Of a stretch of DNA of 64,000 nucleotides, positions 48,471 to 58,267 are shown piece after piece (within the stretch, counting starts at the first letter, position 1; each line of letters starts with the position of its first letter). The DNA is taken from the NCBI GenBank assembly GCA_903875045.1, contig CAIQUS010000066.1:24963-88962 (forward strand). Reading direction: 5' to 3'. Source of the stretch: an uncultured Bacteroidales bacterium (GTDB taxonomy: Bacteria; Bacteroidota; Bacteroidia; Bacteroidales; FEN-979). The notes beneath the pieces were generated by a model. The model did not search any database. It was given only the letters and a program-made list of their open reading frames with translations, and had not been told where the DNA came from. The translations under genes and the position numbers were made by a program.

Positions 48471-51400
48471 CGGATCAGAAAGCCTCCCCGGTCGCCTCCT
48501 ACGGGGCCTAGCTCAATGATATAGTCTGCCCGGGCAATGATCATTGGATCGTGTTCGATGATGAGCAAAGTATTCCCCTGGTCAGCCAATTGCTGAAACA
48601 AGGCCAGCAGGCACTCAACATCACGGAAATGAAGCCCGGTTGATGGTTCTTCAAACAAATACAGCGTTGGCCCCTTTGCAGGCTTCATCAGTTCGGCAGC
48701 CAGGGTGAGGCGCTGCGATTCACCCCCCGAAAGGCTGTCAAGGGATTGACCCAATTTCAGATACCCCATTCCCACCTTTTCCAGGATTTGTAATTGCTCT
48801 GAAAGGTTTTTCTGGTCATTGAAAAACAGACCTGCTTCAGAAACAGACATTTCCAGGATGTCTGAAATATTCTGACCTTTATACAGGCATGAGAGAATCT
48901 CCTTCCGATACCGCTTCCCTGTACATTCTTCACATTCCATGGTAACATCTGACAGAAAATCCATTGAAATACGAATTTTTCCGGTTCCTTCGCAAACAGG
49001 GCATCTGCCCTCTTTATTGAGATATGAAAAAGAATTTTTAACCAAACCAGCAACTTTCGAGTCGGGTACTAATGCAAACAAATCGCGGATCCTGTCGAAA
49101 ATTCCGGTGAAAGTGGCGGGTGTGGCCAGCGGGGAGGTAAATCCGGTGCGCTGATGAACGCACACTATCCGTTGAAAATTTTCAAAGCCCTCAATGGAAG
49201 AACAACCCGTTGCCTTTTTGTTTTCACCGGAGGCAAGGATGACCTCGAACAGCAGCGTGGATTTGCCGCTTCCGGAAACACCCGTGACAGCGATGATTCC
49301 GGCTGATGGGATTTCAAGATCGAACCCCTTCAGATTATTTGCAAATGCATTTCGGATGGTCAAACCCGGATTTAACCTGCGACGATGGTTCACAGGCAAA
49401 CCATCCAGGAGGGAAACACCCGGTTTAAAACCGTTAAACTCGTTTGAAAGATAAGGGCCGGTAACCGAATCCGGGTTTTTCATGATCTCTTCCGGTGTTC
49501 CGGTTGCCAGAACCAATCCGCCATTTTTCCCGGCTCCCGGCCCCATGTCAATGATATAATCCGAAGCGAGGATCACATCCCGGTCATGCTCAACAATAAT
49601 CACCGTATTCCCTGTTTCCTGCAAAGAACGGATCAACCGCATCAGATTACCGGTATCCCTGGGATGAAGACCAATGGTAGGTTCATCAAGCACATAGGTG
49701 AGACCTGTCAGCCCGGAGCCAAGCTGCCCTGCCAGCCTGATGCGTTGTGCCTCACCTCCCGATAAGGTCGATGAAAGGCGGTCAATCGTAAGGTATGACA
49801 AGCCAAGCCCGGATAAAAAGTTGAGTTTTCGCAGGATTTCGTGGATGAGCGGGGCTGCAACTTCCATCTCGCTGTGACCTGATTGCGGTGTTAAAAGGGA
49901 CCTGAAAAATTCAACCGATTGCAGGACCGGCAAGGAGGAGACTTCAGCAATGTTCTTTCCATGGATCAAAAATGCCAATGCCTCCTTCCGCAATCGTGTG
50001 CCCTGACATTCAGGACAGGAGGTTGTCTTCATGAGTGCCATCATGGTTTCGCCACGATGGTCGGCATGTTTTCGGTGATACTCTTCGTTCACCAGATTTA
50101 ACAATCCTTTCCAGGGTCCGGTAAAATGATGTTCACCGGTGCGGCTATCCCGAATGAATTGCCAGTTGACCTGGAATTGTTCCTCCGCCGTCCCCTCCAG
50201 GGCCATCCATCTCGCTTCAGGAGTAACCTCATTCCAGGGTTGCGTGAAATCAACACCGTATTTTTCTGCTACGGCCTTCAGTGTAGCCACATATTGCCCA
50301 TAGGGATCTCCGTAAAATTTTCCGGTTTTGGTTCCATCCAAAGCCCCGGCCAACAATGATTTCGATGGATCGGTAATCAGTTTTTCCGGATCACATACCG
50401 TTTGATATCCCAATCCGTCACAGGCCGGGCAGGCTCCATGCTGATGGTTAAATGAGAAAAGACTGGAAGAGGGATTTCGGATTTCGGATTTCAGATTTCG
50501 GATTTCAGTTTGCACTGAGCCGATACGGGAAAAGAGCAGGCGATAATGGTCATATATTCCTGTGACGGTTCCAACGGTTGACCGGGGATTACGGCCGATA
50601 CGGTTCTGGTCGACAGCAAATGTGGGTGTAAGTCCGGAAATTTCCTCAAAATCAGGTTTCGCTTTTACCCCGATCCGGGCTCGGATATATGGAGAGAAAC
50701 TTTCCAGAAACCGGTTCTGCCCCTCGGCAAAAACAGTATCAAATGCCAGGGATGATTTTCCGCTGCCCGAAACCCCTGTGATAACGGTGATCAGGTTATG
50801 CGGAATTTCCACATCAATGTACCGGAGATTATGAGTTGAGACACTTGTGAGTTTTATGGATTTACGATTTAAGATTGTTGATTTACGATTTTCGGGTAAA
50901 TAAGGCTCGGGTAATATCTTTGAAACAGCCTTCCCTGCTTCGCACGAATCTCTCGTAAATCGTAAATCCCCAATCGTAAATAAATATTCTCTCAGGGCTT
51001 TCTCCGTAACCGAACCTTCACATCCGACAAGTTCCTCCGGTGAGCCTTCGAAAAGTAACAGACCTCCCTGCCGGCCACTCCCGGGGCCAAGATCAACAAT
51101 GTGGTCAGCAGCTTCTATAATTCCGGGATGGTGTTCTATAAGGATAATAGTATGTCCTTGTCCGATCAGCCGGTCGAGTGCGTGTAGCAAAATGGCTGTA
51201 TCGGCATGGTGCAAGCCTGTGGTAGGCTCATCCATAATATAGAGGGTATGCTCCGATTGTGGTTTGGCCAGTTCAGTGGCCAGTTTGATACGCTGTGCTT
51301 CACCACCGCTCAGGGTGGAAGATCGCTGCCCGAGCGTAAGATAGCCAAGCCCCAGACCATCCATGGTTTCGAGATATCGCAAAATCTTTGGCACACCTGA

Positions 51401-53434
51401 AAAGAATGCAACCGCTTCTGAAACGGTCATCTCCAGAACGTCGGATATTGTTCTCCCAAGAAAGTTTATTTCAAGTGTTTTATCATCAAAACGACGGCCT
51501 TCACACGCTTCACACAAAACCTCAACATTTCCCATGAAGTGCATCCCGATCTGCTGATACCCCGCACCTTCGCAGGATTCGCACCGGCCACCGGATGTAT
51601 TGAATGAAAACCGGCTTTTATCATAGCCACGATTCACCGACTCCTGTTGTTTGGCAAACAAATCACGGATATGGTCAAACAAGCCTGTATAGGTGGCAGG
51701 ATTACTGCGGGGTGTTCGTCCGATAGGCTGCTGGTCGATCACAATCAGTTTTTCAATTCCTTCCCACCCTGTGATATTTCTGAACCTTCCAGCATTTTCG
51801 CCGGCATGGTACAACATATTTTTTAAAAACCGTCCCAGGATGTGGTTTGTCAAAGTGGATTTTCCCGCACCGGACACACCTGTTACTACATTCAGAGCCT
51901 CAAGTTTGAATTTTACATCTATTTCCCTGAGGTTGTTGGCCGCCGCCCCTTGAATGGTGATAAATCCGTTACCGGGTCTTCTCCGGGCAGGAATGGCAAT
52001 CTGCTCCAAACCGAAGAAAAATGAAAGTGTACGGCTCTTGCGGATTTCCATTTCAGATAATGCCATGGCCTCCTTCAGCGTCCCGCTGAACAAAACATTT
52101 CCGCCGTGAACGCCTGGTCCCGGACCAATGTCAATCAGCCAGTCGGCATGTTGAATGAATTCCAGTTCATGTTCCACAACGATCACCGTGTTGCCTTTGT
52201 CACGAATTTCTTTCAGGATGTCAATGAGTTGCCCCACATCATGCGAATGGAGCCCGATGGAGGGTTCATCGAAAATGCAGATCATACCGCTTAGCCCGAT
52301 TCCGGCAAGTGTTGCCAGCCGCAACCGCTGAGATTCTCCTCCGGAGAGAGTGGTTGATTCACGATCGGCAGAAAGATATGACAAACCCAGGCGTTGCAAA
52401 AGATCGGCCTGCTTCGATATTTGTGTGATAATTGGCCCTGCAATCAGCTTTTCCATTTTTGAAAAGGTGAATTTCTGCAAGGCCTTCACAAGATCATCTG
52501 TTTGCAGTGAAGCCAGGTCAGCAATGTTGCACCCCTGGATTTTTACTGACAGCGCTTTATCGTTCAACCGCCTCCCTCCACAAGCCTTACAGTTGACGCT
52601 GCGGACAAACCTCAGGATGTTTTTATTCCGGTCACGTTGCAAGATGGTCTCCATCACTGGCAGGATACCTTTGTAATAGCCCAATTCGCGTGGCTTTGCG
52701 GTAATCCCGCTCCATTTCATACGCGATTCCAGTGGATGCTTGCCAAAAGGGATTTCTATTTTATCGCTGCCATAAAGAATGATGCGTTTTTGTTCAGGGG
52801 TCAGATCTTTCCACGGAATGTCGATGTGAAACCCTTCCGACCGGCACACCTGGTCGAGCACATCGAGGGTAACCTGGGAATAGATGATATAGCCGTTGGG
52901 TGCGGTGATCACAAGGGCTCCCTGGCGCAGCGTCCTGTTTTGATCAGCGACCAGCAACTCCGGATCAAGGAAGTCTTCCACGCCCAAGCCCTTGCAGGCA
53001 GGGCAGGCACCTTCAGGGGAGTTAAACGAAAAAAGGGTCCGGTTGATGGGAAAAGGTTCATTTTCCCCTGACGGAGAACCCACCCTGGCAAACAGGAGGC
53101 GCAGTGCATCGTAAATTCCGGTGATGGTTCCAACAGTCGACCGAGGATTGGATACCACCGATTTCTGATCAAGGGCAATGGCCGGTGAAAGTCTGTCGAT
53201 TCGCTCAACATCCGGCTTTTTCAGCTTGCCCATGAACTGCCTGGCAAACGATGAGAAAGAACCCAGGTACCGGCTTTCGGCTTCCCGGTAAAGCACATCG
53301 AAAACCAGCGAGGATTTTCCGGAACCGGAAACACCGGTAACCACGATCAGTTTGTTTTTTGGAAATTCGAGGCTGACCGAACGGAGGTTGTGTTCTCTCG
53401 CCCTGATAACAGAAATTTTACAAGTCTGATCCAT
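48464..53434 (-). CDS. uvrA: Tandem-fused UvrA-like excinuclease subunit (two UvrA units, four ABC NBDs)
   Basis: GVSGSGKSSL at start of both halves; GVSGAGKST and GVSGSGKST second NBDs; four LSGGE(S/A)QR signatures; CPAC.GLG and C..C.G zinc motifs in both halves. Confidence 0.92.
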   Translation of the reverse strand: MDQTCKISVIRAREHNLRSVSLEFPKNKLIVVTGVSGSGKSSLVFDVLYREAESRYLGSFSSFARQFMGKLKKPDVERIDRLSPAIALDQKSVVSNPRSTVGTITGIYDALRLLFARVGSPSGENEPFPINRTLFSFNSPEGACPACKGLGVEDFLDPELLVADQNRTLRQGALVITAPNGYIIYSQVTLDVLDQVCRSEGFHIDIPWKDLTPEQKRIILYGSDKIEIPFGKHPLESRMKWSGITAKPRELGYYKGILPVMETILQRDRNKNILRFVRSVNCKACGGRRLNDKALSVKIQGCNIADLASLQTDDLVKALQKFTFSKMEKLIAGPIITQISKQADLLQRLGLSYLSADRESTTLSGGESQRLRLATLAGIGLSGMICIFDEPSIGLHSHDVGQLIDILKEIRDKGNTVIVVEHELEFIQHADWLIDIGPGPGVHGGNVLFSGTLKEAMALSEMEIRKSRTLSFFFGLEQIAIPARRRPGNGFITIQGAAANNLREIDVKFKLEALNVVTGVSGAGKSTLTNHILGRFLKNMLYHAGENAGRFRNITGWEGIEKLIVIDQQPIGRTPRSNPATYTGLFDHIRDLFAKQQESVNRGYDKSRFSFNTSGGRCESCEGAGYQQIGMHFMGNVEVLCEACEGRRFDDKTLEINFLGRTISDVLEMTVSEAVAFFSGVPKILRYLETMDGLGLGYLTLGQRSSTLSGGEAQRIKLATELAKPQSEHTLYIMDEPTTGLHHADTAILLHALDRLIGQGHTIILIEHHPGIIEAADHIVDLGPGSGRQGGLLLFEGSPEELVGCEGSVTEKALREYLFTIGDLRFTRDSCEAGKAVSKILPEPYLPENRKSTILNRKSIKLTSVSTHNLRYIDVEIPHNLITVITGVSGSGKSSLAFDTVFAEGQNRFLESFSPYIRARIGVKAKPDFEEISGLTPTFAVDQNRIGRNPRSTVGTVTGIYDHYRLLFSRIGSVQTEIRNLKSEIRNPSSSLFSFNHQHGACPACDGLGYQTVCDPEKLITDPSKSLLAGALDGTKTGKFYGDPYGQYVATLKAVAEKYGVDFTQPWNEVTPEARWMALEGTAEEQFQVNWQFIRDSRTGEHHFTGPWKGLLNLVNEEYHRKHADHRGETMMALMKTTSCPECQGTRLRKEALAFLIHGKNIAEVSSLPVLQSVEFFRSLLTPQSGHSEMEVAAPLIHEILRKLNFLSGLGLSYLTIDRLSSTLSGGEAQRIRLAGQLGSGLTGLTYVLDEPTIGLHPRDTGNLMRLIRSLQETGNTVIIVEHDRDVILASDYIIDMGPGAGKNGGLVLATGTPEEIMKNPDSVTGPYLSNEFNGFKPGVSLLDGLPVNHRRRLNPGLTIRNAFANNLKGFDLEIPSAGIIAVTGVSGSGKSTLLFEVILASGENKKATGCSSIEGFENFQRIVCVHQRTGFTSPLATPATFTGIFDRIRDLFALVPDSKVAGLVKNSFSYLNKEGRCPVCEGTGKIRISMDFLSDVTMECEECTGKRYRKEILSCLYKGQNISDILEMSVSEAGLFFNDQKNLSEQLQILEKVGMGYLKLGQSLDSLSGGESQRLTLAAELMKPAKGPTLYLFEEPSTGLHFRDVECLLALFQQLADQGNTLLIIEHDPMIIARADYIIELGPVGGDRGGFLIRQ
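50471..50505. repeat. In-CDS heptamer array (CGGATTT)n within uvrA second half
   Basis: GGGATTT|CGGATTT|CGGATTT|CAGATTT|CGGATTT, encoding TEIRNLKSEIRNPS. Confidence 0.9.
50856..50983. repeat. Inverted heptamer element inside uvrA, forming the linker between the two UvrA units
   Basis: ATGGATT|TACGATT|TAAGATT|GTTGATT|TACGATT (50856-50890) and CTCGTAA|ATCGTAA|ATCCCCA|ATCGTAA (50952-50979). Confidence 0.9.
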
Positions 53435-53534
53435 GCATAAACTTTGCAGCAAAGGTAGCGAATAAGCAACGATGGAAGGACTGAACAGCAGGGCAACCTC
53501 ACCTTCACAATTTGAAGAATTAAAAAATATTGAT

Positions 53535-53542
53535 TACTTTTG
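53535..53542 (+). promoter_or_regulatory. Bacteroidota -7 promoter element
   Basis: TACTTTTG upstream of the FISUMP/Fn3-like CDS. Confidence 0.5.
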
Positions 53543-53562
53543 CTTTTCAATGTCTCTGAATG

Positions 53563-53597
53563 AATAGCTTCCCTTCCAGGGGGGCTATTTTATTTTG
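53563..53597 (+). terminator. Possible leader terminator/attenuator hairpin
   Basis: AATAGC-ttCCCttccaGGGg-GCTATT followed by TTATTTT, between promoter motif and CDS. Confidence 0.4.
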
Positions 53598-53632
53598 CAT
53601 AACATTGATTTGTTAATTAATTAACGGGATTT

Positions 53633-55870
53633 ATGAAAAACCTGATTCTACTCTGGCTGTCAGTCATCTTTATCTCCACCTGCCTATATGCTCAGGTAGG
53701 GATAAACAATGATGGCACCTCCCCTCATAATTCAGCGATGCTTGATGTGAAATCATCAGGCAAGGGCTTCCTTCCGCCACGAATGACTCATGCTGAAATG
53801 GCTACCATTTCCGCACCAGCTGACGGGCTCGTTGTATATTGCTCCGATTGCGGGTTAAACGGACTGGGGGCCCTTACAATGTTCATGTACGGACAATGGT
53901 ACACACTTGGCGCCAGTTGTCTCCTTCCATCAAAGCCTATCGCCGGAACCCATGTGCCTTCAGTGAATCAAATCACATGGAACTGGAATCCGGTAGCCGA
54001 TGCTACCGGTTGCAGATGGAGTGATTTTCCGGAATTTACCACAGCCATAGAAATGGGCACGGCCACAACCTACACGGAAACAGGATTAGCCTGCAATCAC
54101 ACCTATACAAGATATGTTTGGTCATACAACAGCTGCGGGCACATGTCTTACACAGTTCTCACACAGACAACCCTGCCGAACCCGGCGGCCCCTGTATCAG
54201 CCACACATGTAGCATCGCCGACACAGATCATCTGGAACTGGAACCCGGGAACCGATGCCACCGGCTATAAATGGAACACCGCCAACAACTACGCCACAGC
54301 CATTGACATGGGTACGGCAACCACGAAGACCGAAACCGGCCTGACCTGTAACTGGCCCTATTACCGGTGGGTTTGGGCCTACAATAATTGTGGAAATTCA
54401 ACTTCGATCATCATAAACCAGAATACAACCGTTTCTCCTGCTCAACCTGTGGCTGCGACCCATGTGGCTGCCTCCTCGGAAATTATCTGGAACTGGAACA
54501 CGGTGCCCGGTGCTACAGGTTATAAATGGAACACGGCAAACAACTATGCCACAGCCACCGACAACGGCGCATCTTTGTCCAAGACCGAAAGCGGGCTGGC
54601 CTGCAACACTTCCTATTCAAGGTATATCTGGGCTTACAGTCCCTGCGGTAATTCAATCGTAACCATGACGGCTCAATCAACGGCAAAAAATCCCGCATCA
54701 CCGGTAACCGGGGTCCATGTTCCTGCCGTTACGCAAATACTGTGGAAATGGGACCCGGTAACCGGAGCAACAGGCTACAAATGGAGTACGGCAAACAATT
54801 ATGCTACAGCCACCAATGTCGGAACAGCCCTTTCTCAGAACGAAACGGGACTGACCTGCAACACCTCCTATGACCGGTATGTATGGGCCTATAATGCCTG
54901 CGGGAGTTCAACCGCAACAACACTGACCCAAACCACCTCCATGACCAACATTCCGGCTGCCCCGGTAGCAGGCACTCATACTTTCACCACCTCACAGATC
55001 ACATGGACCTGGAATGCCGTTTCGGGAGCTGCAGGATACAAATGGAACTCAGTAAATGATTACACCACCGCGGTAAATATGGGCACCGCCCTAACCAAAA
55101 CCGAATTAGGGCTGACTTGTGCCACCGCCTACACAAGGTATGTTTGGGCGTATACCTCCTGTGGTGTGTCCACCCCCACCGTTTTGTCACAAACAACTGT
55201 TTTCTGCATTTGGATCTGCGGCATGCCGCTCACCGACAATCGCGATGGGAAGATCTACGGCACCCAACTAATTGGCACCCGATGCTGGATGGATCAAAAC
55301 CTGAACATTGGCATCGATCCCGGGTTTGGTGTCGCCCAAACCAACAACGGAATCATTGAGAAATACTGCCGTAGCAACGTTTCCAGTAACTGCAACCTGT
55401 ACGGCGGATTATATGAATGGGATGAAATGATGAATTACGCTGCCTCAAGCAATGCAAACCCCAGCGGACGCCAGGGGATTTGTCCGGCCGGCTGGCACAT
55501 TCCCTCCGATGCCGAATGGTGCGAGCTGGAAGTAACAGTCGACGCCAGCGTTATCTGCAATCCGTCAGGTTCTTTTTTAGGAACAGATGTCGGCGGAAAA
55601 CTGAAAGAGGCCGGTACAACTCACTGGTCGGCACCAAACACCGGAGCGACCAATTCGAGCGGCTTCAATGCACTACCCTCCAGCTATACATGGGACCATG
55701 GTACTGGTTCCGGTGCCCCTAACGTCACAGCCTATTTTTTCACTGCCACCGAAAACTCATCTACCGCTAATCTTGCCCACGTACTTTATCACGACAGTCA
55801 GCAGACAGCCAAACTTGCATTACTTAAAGCAACCAACTATGGCACAGCCGTGCGATGCGTTAAAGATTAA
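53633..55870 (+). CDS. Secreted FISUMP protein with five ~84-aa Fn3-like internal repeats
   Basis: Five P(A)xPVxxTHV...QIxWxWxPVxGATGYKWxTANNYATA...GLTCNTxYxRYVWAYxxCG units, then FISUMP domain. Confidence 0.9.
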   Translation: MKNLILLWLSVIFISTCLYAQVGINNDGTSPHNSAMLDVKSSGKGFLPPRMTHAEMATISAPADGLVVYCSDCGLNGLGALTMFMYGQWYTLGASCLLPSKPIAGTHVPSVNQITWNWNPVADATGCRWSDFPEFTTAIEMGTATTYTETGLACNHTYTRYVWSYNSCGHMSYTVLTQTTLPNPAAPVSATHVASPTQIIWNWNPGTDATGYKWNTANNYATAIDMGTATTKTETGLTCNWPYYRWVWAYNNCGNSTSIIINQNTTVSPAQPVAATHVAASSEIIWNWNTVPGATGYKWNTANNYATATDNGASLSKTESGLACNTSYSRYIWAYSPCGNSIVTMTAQSTAKNPASPVTGVHVPAVTQILWKWDPVTGATGYKWSTANNYATATNVGTALSQNETGLTCNTSYDRYVWAYNACGSSTATTLTQTTSMTNIPAAPVAGTHTFTTSQITWTWNAVSGAAGYKWNSVNDYTTAVNMGTALTKTELGLTCATAYTRYVWAYTSCGVSTPTVLSQTTVFCIWICGMPLTDNRDGKIYGTQLIGTRCWMDQNLNIGIDPGFGVAQTNNGIIEKYCRSNVSSNCNLYGGLYEWDEMMNYAASSNANPSGRQGICPAGWHIPSDAEWCELEVTVDASVICNPSGSFLGTDVGGKLKEAGTTHWSAPNTGATNSSGFNALPSSYTWDHGTGSGAPNVTAYFFTATENSSTANLAHVLYHDSQQTAKLALLKATNYGTAVRCVKD

Positions 55871-55876
55871 TATCCT

Positions 55877-57289
55877 ATGAATAACCGTGATTTCAGGGCT
55901 CATGCCCACGAACTGGCTGACTGGATGGCCGATTATCTCGAAAATCCGGATCAATATCCTGTAAAGCCCGATTTGAAACCCGGCGACATCAAAGTTCAGC
56001 TTCCGGTAGCGGCACCTCTTGATGGGGAAGACTTTCAAACAGTTTTCACCGATTTTAAAAACATCATCCTTCCCGGGATGACCCACTGGCAGCATCCCGG
56101 ATTTTTTGCCTATTTCCCGGCCAACAATAGCGAACCTTCCATCCTTGCAGAAATGCTTACAGCCACCATGGGAGCCCAGTGCATGCTGTGGCTCACATCA
56201 CCGGCAGCTGAAGAACTTGAGGAACGGATGATGGAATGGTTACGCGACATCCTGGGGCTTCCAAAAGAATTCGTTGGTGTAATCCAGGACAGCAGTTCCT
56301 CCGCCACACTGGTTGCAATCCTTTCGGCCCGTGAAAGAAAATCAGCCTTCGCCATCAACAGGCGTGGTTTCACACCTGCCGAACGTTACAGGGTTTATAC
56401 CTCAACGCAAGGACATTCCTCCATAGACAAAGATGTAAAAATTGCCGGCATCGGCATTGAAAACCTCATCAAAATCGAAACAGATGAGGTCTTTGCCATG
56501 AGGCCTGATAAACTTGAGGAGGCAATCATCCATGATATAGCAGAAGGTTATATCCCGCTGGCAGTGGTATCCACCTTTGGCACAACCAGTTCCACCGCTA
56601 TTGATCCTGTCGGTGAAATAGGTATGATATGTAAAAAATACAACTGCTGGCACCACGTCGATGCCTCATATTCCGGAACTGCACTGATGCTGCCTGAGAT
56701 CCATGCACTGATGCCCGATATCGGATGCTGCGACTCGTTTGTCGTAAACCCGCATAAATGGATGTTTACCAATTTCGACTGTTCTGCCTATTTCGTCCGC
56801 GACAAACAGGTGCTGATTAACACGTTCAGCATCCTGCCCGAGTATCTTAAAACGAATGAGGATAAAATTGTGAATAATTATCGCGACTGGGGTGTGCCGC
56901 TGGGTCGAAGGTTCCGGGCACTGAAACTTTGGTTCGTGATCAGAACTTATGGAATCAGTGGTTTGCAGAAGAAGATCCGTGACCACATTTCATTCGGACA
57001 ATGGCTCAAAGAGGAAATCCTGCACACTTCCGGATTGGAATTGATGGCACCGGTACCATTTAACCTGGTTTGTTTCCGTTTTCATCCGCAGGGAATGGAT
57101 GATGAACCCGGATTGGATGTGTATAATGAAAATATTTTGAATAAAATCAACCATTCCGGTAGCGTTTTTCTCACACACACAAGACTGAATGGCAGGTTTG
57201 TCCTCCGGTTTGTTGCCGGGCAAACCCATACGACCATTGAAACGGTTAAGAAAGGCTGGAAGTACATTATTGAAGCCGAAAAACGGTAA
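55877..57289 (+). CDS. Pyridoxal-dependent (group II, aromatic-L-amino-acid type) decarboxylase
   Basis: THWQHPGFFAYFPANNSEPSILAEML; HVDASYSGTALMLPE; DSFVVNPHKWMFTNFDCSAYFVRD. Confidence 0.95.
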   Translation: MNNRDFRAHAHELADWMADYLENPDQYPVKPDLKPGDIKVQLPVAAPLDGEDFQTVFTDFKNIILPGMTHWQHPGFFAYFPANNSEPSILAEMLTATMGAQCMLWLTSPAAEELEERMMEWLRDILGLPKEFVGVIQDSSSSATLVAILSARERKSAFAINRRGFTPAERYRVYTSTQGHSSIDKDVKIAGIGIENLIKIETDEVFAMRPDKLEEAIIHDIAEGYIPLAVVSTFGTTSSTAIDPVGEIGMICKKYNCWHHVDASYSGTALMLPEIHALMPDIGCCDSFVVNPHKWMFTNFDCSAYFVRDKQVLINTFSILPEYLKTNEDKIVNNYRDWGVPLGRRFRALKLWFVIRTYGISGLQKKIRDHISFGQWLKEEILHTSGLELMAPVPFNLVCFRFHPQGMDDEPGLDVYNENILNKINHSGSVFLTHTRLNGRFVLRFVAGQTHTTIETVKKGWKYIIEAEKR

Positions 57290-57503
57290 TAAGACTGAAT
57301 CCCTGAGCAACATCAGCTCTTTCACCATAGATGATAAAATAAATCTCCTTCATTCTTATTTAGAATCATTATAATTTATTATTTTTGGTTTTTATATCAG
57401 GCCATTGGTCCCAGGTATATTTCTGTGCAGTTTGAGACTGCTCCCGTATCCGGATCATCGCCTGTCAAATGTTAACCAAAAATGATTGCTAAAAATTACA
57501 AAA

Positions 57504-58118
57504 ATGGAAAGAAGAGAATTTATTTTAAAATCGATCATATTATCAGCATCAGGTGTTTTATCGCAAACTGCTTTTGGCGGACAGGAGGTTAAACTTCCTG
57601 AAGACCCCTTGAAACCTGTTCTTATCCCGGCCATGGCGCCTTTGGATAACAAGGGTGGAATGGAGATCCGAACCTTGATCCGCTCATCAATGACCAATGG
57701 GGTATATTCGAATGTTGAATGCGCAGTTGCGCCAAAAATGATGGGACCACCACCACACTACCACAAGGAATTAGACGAGTTGATGTATGTGGCCGATGGC
57801 ACCGCCAGTATTCTCATTGGGAACGAAATTGTTGAGGTACAAGCCGGGGGATGGCATTTACGTCCGCGATTGATCAAACATACCTTCTGGAATGCTTCCG
57901 ACAAGCCTCTTCGGTTTTTTGATATGTATTTCAATCAGCCTTTCGAGGAATATCTGGAGCGGATTTTCCACGAACTCACTGAAGAAAAAGGATTTCCCGA
58001 AGGCTCCGAGGCCAAGAAAAACGAAATTAACAAACTCAATGAAAAATTTGGCCTCATTTTTCCACCTGACGCTTTTTCTGAACGGCAGGAAATCGTGAGG
58101 AAATACAATCTCCATTGA
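57504..58118 (+). CDS. Cupin domain protein with signal sequence
   Basis: GPPPHYHKELDELMYVADGTASILIGNEIVEVQAGGWHLRP. Confidence 0.85.
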   Translation: MERREFILKSIILSASGVLSQTAFGGQEVKLPEDPLKPVLIPAMAPLDNKGGMEIRTLIRSSMTNGVYSNVECAVAPKMMGPPPHYHKELDELMYVADGTASILIGNEIVEVQAGGWHLRPRLIKHTFWNASDKPLRFFDMYFNQPFEEYLERIFHELTEEKGFPEGSEAKKNEINKLNEKFGLIFPPDAFSERQEIVRKYNLH

Positions 58119-58186
58119 AATTTTTGACATATTGATCGTTGAAAGACATCAATTATATATTAAATTTGAACTGAAATTAACATGAT

Positions 58187-58236
58187 ATCGGGTAAGGCCG
58201 GGAAACGTGACTGATTTCCCCGATACTGTAACCGCA
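58187..58236 (+). promoter_or_regulatory. Structured 5' leader upstream of cytochrome c gene
   Basis: ATCG-ggtaaggcc-GGGAAA-cgtgactga-TTTCCC-CGAT then ACTGTAACCGC; partial likeness to cobalamin riboswitch core, B12 box not seen. Confidence 0.3.
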
Positions 58237-58267
58237 TAGCACTTTATTAACCCAAACCTGTTGAACC

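Noticed and set aside
58187-58236. Calling a full cobalamin riboswitch
   Set aside because: Only part of the core is present and the B12 box is missing; reported only as a structured leader.
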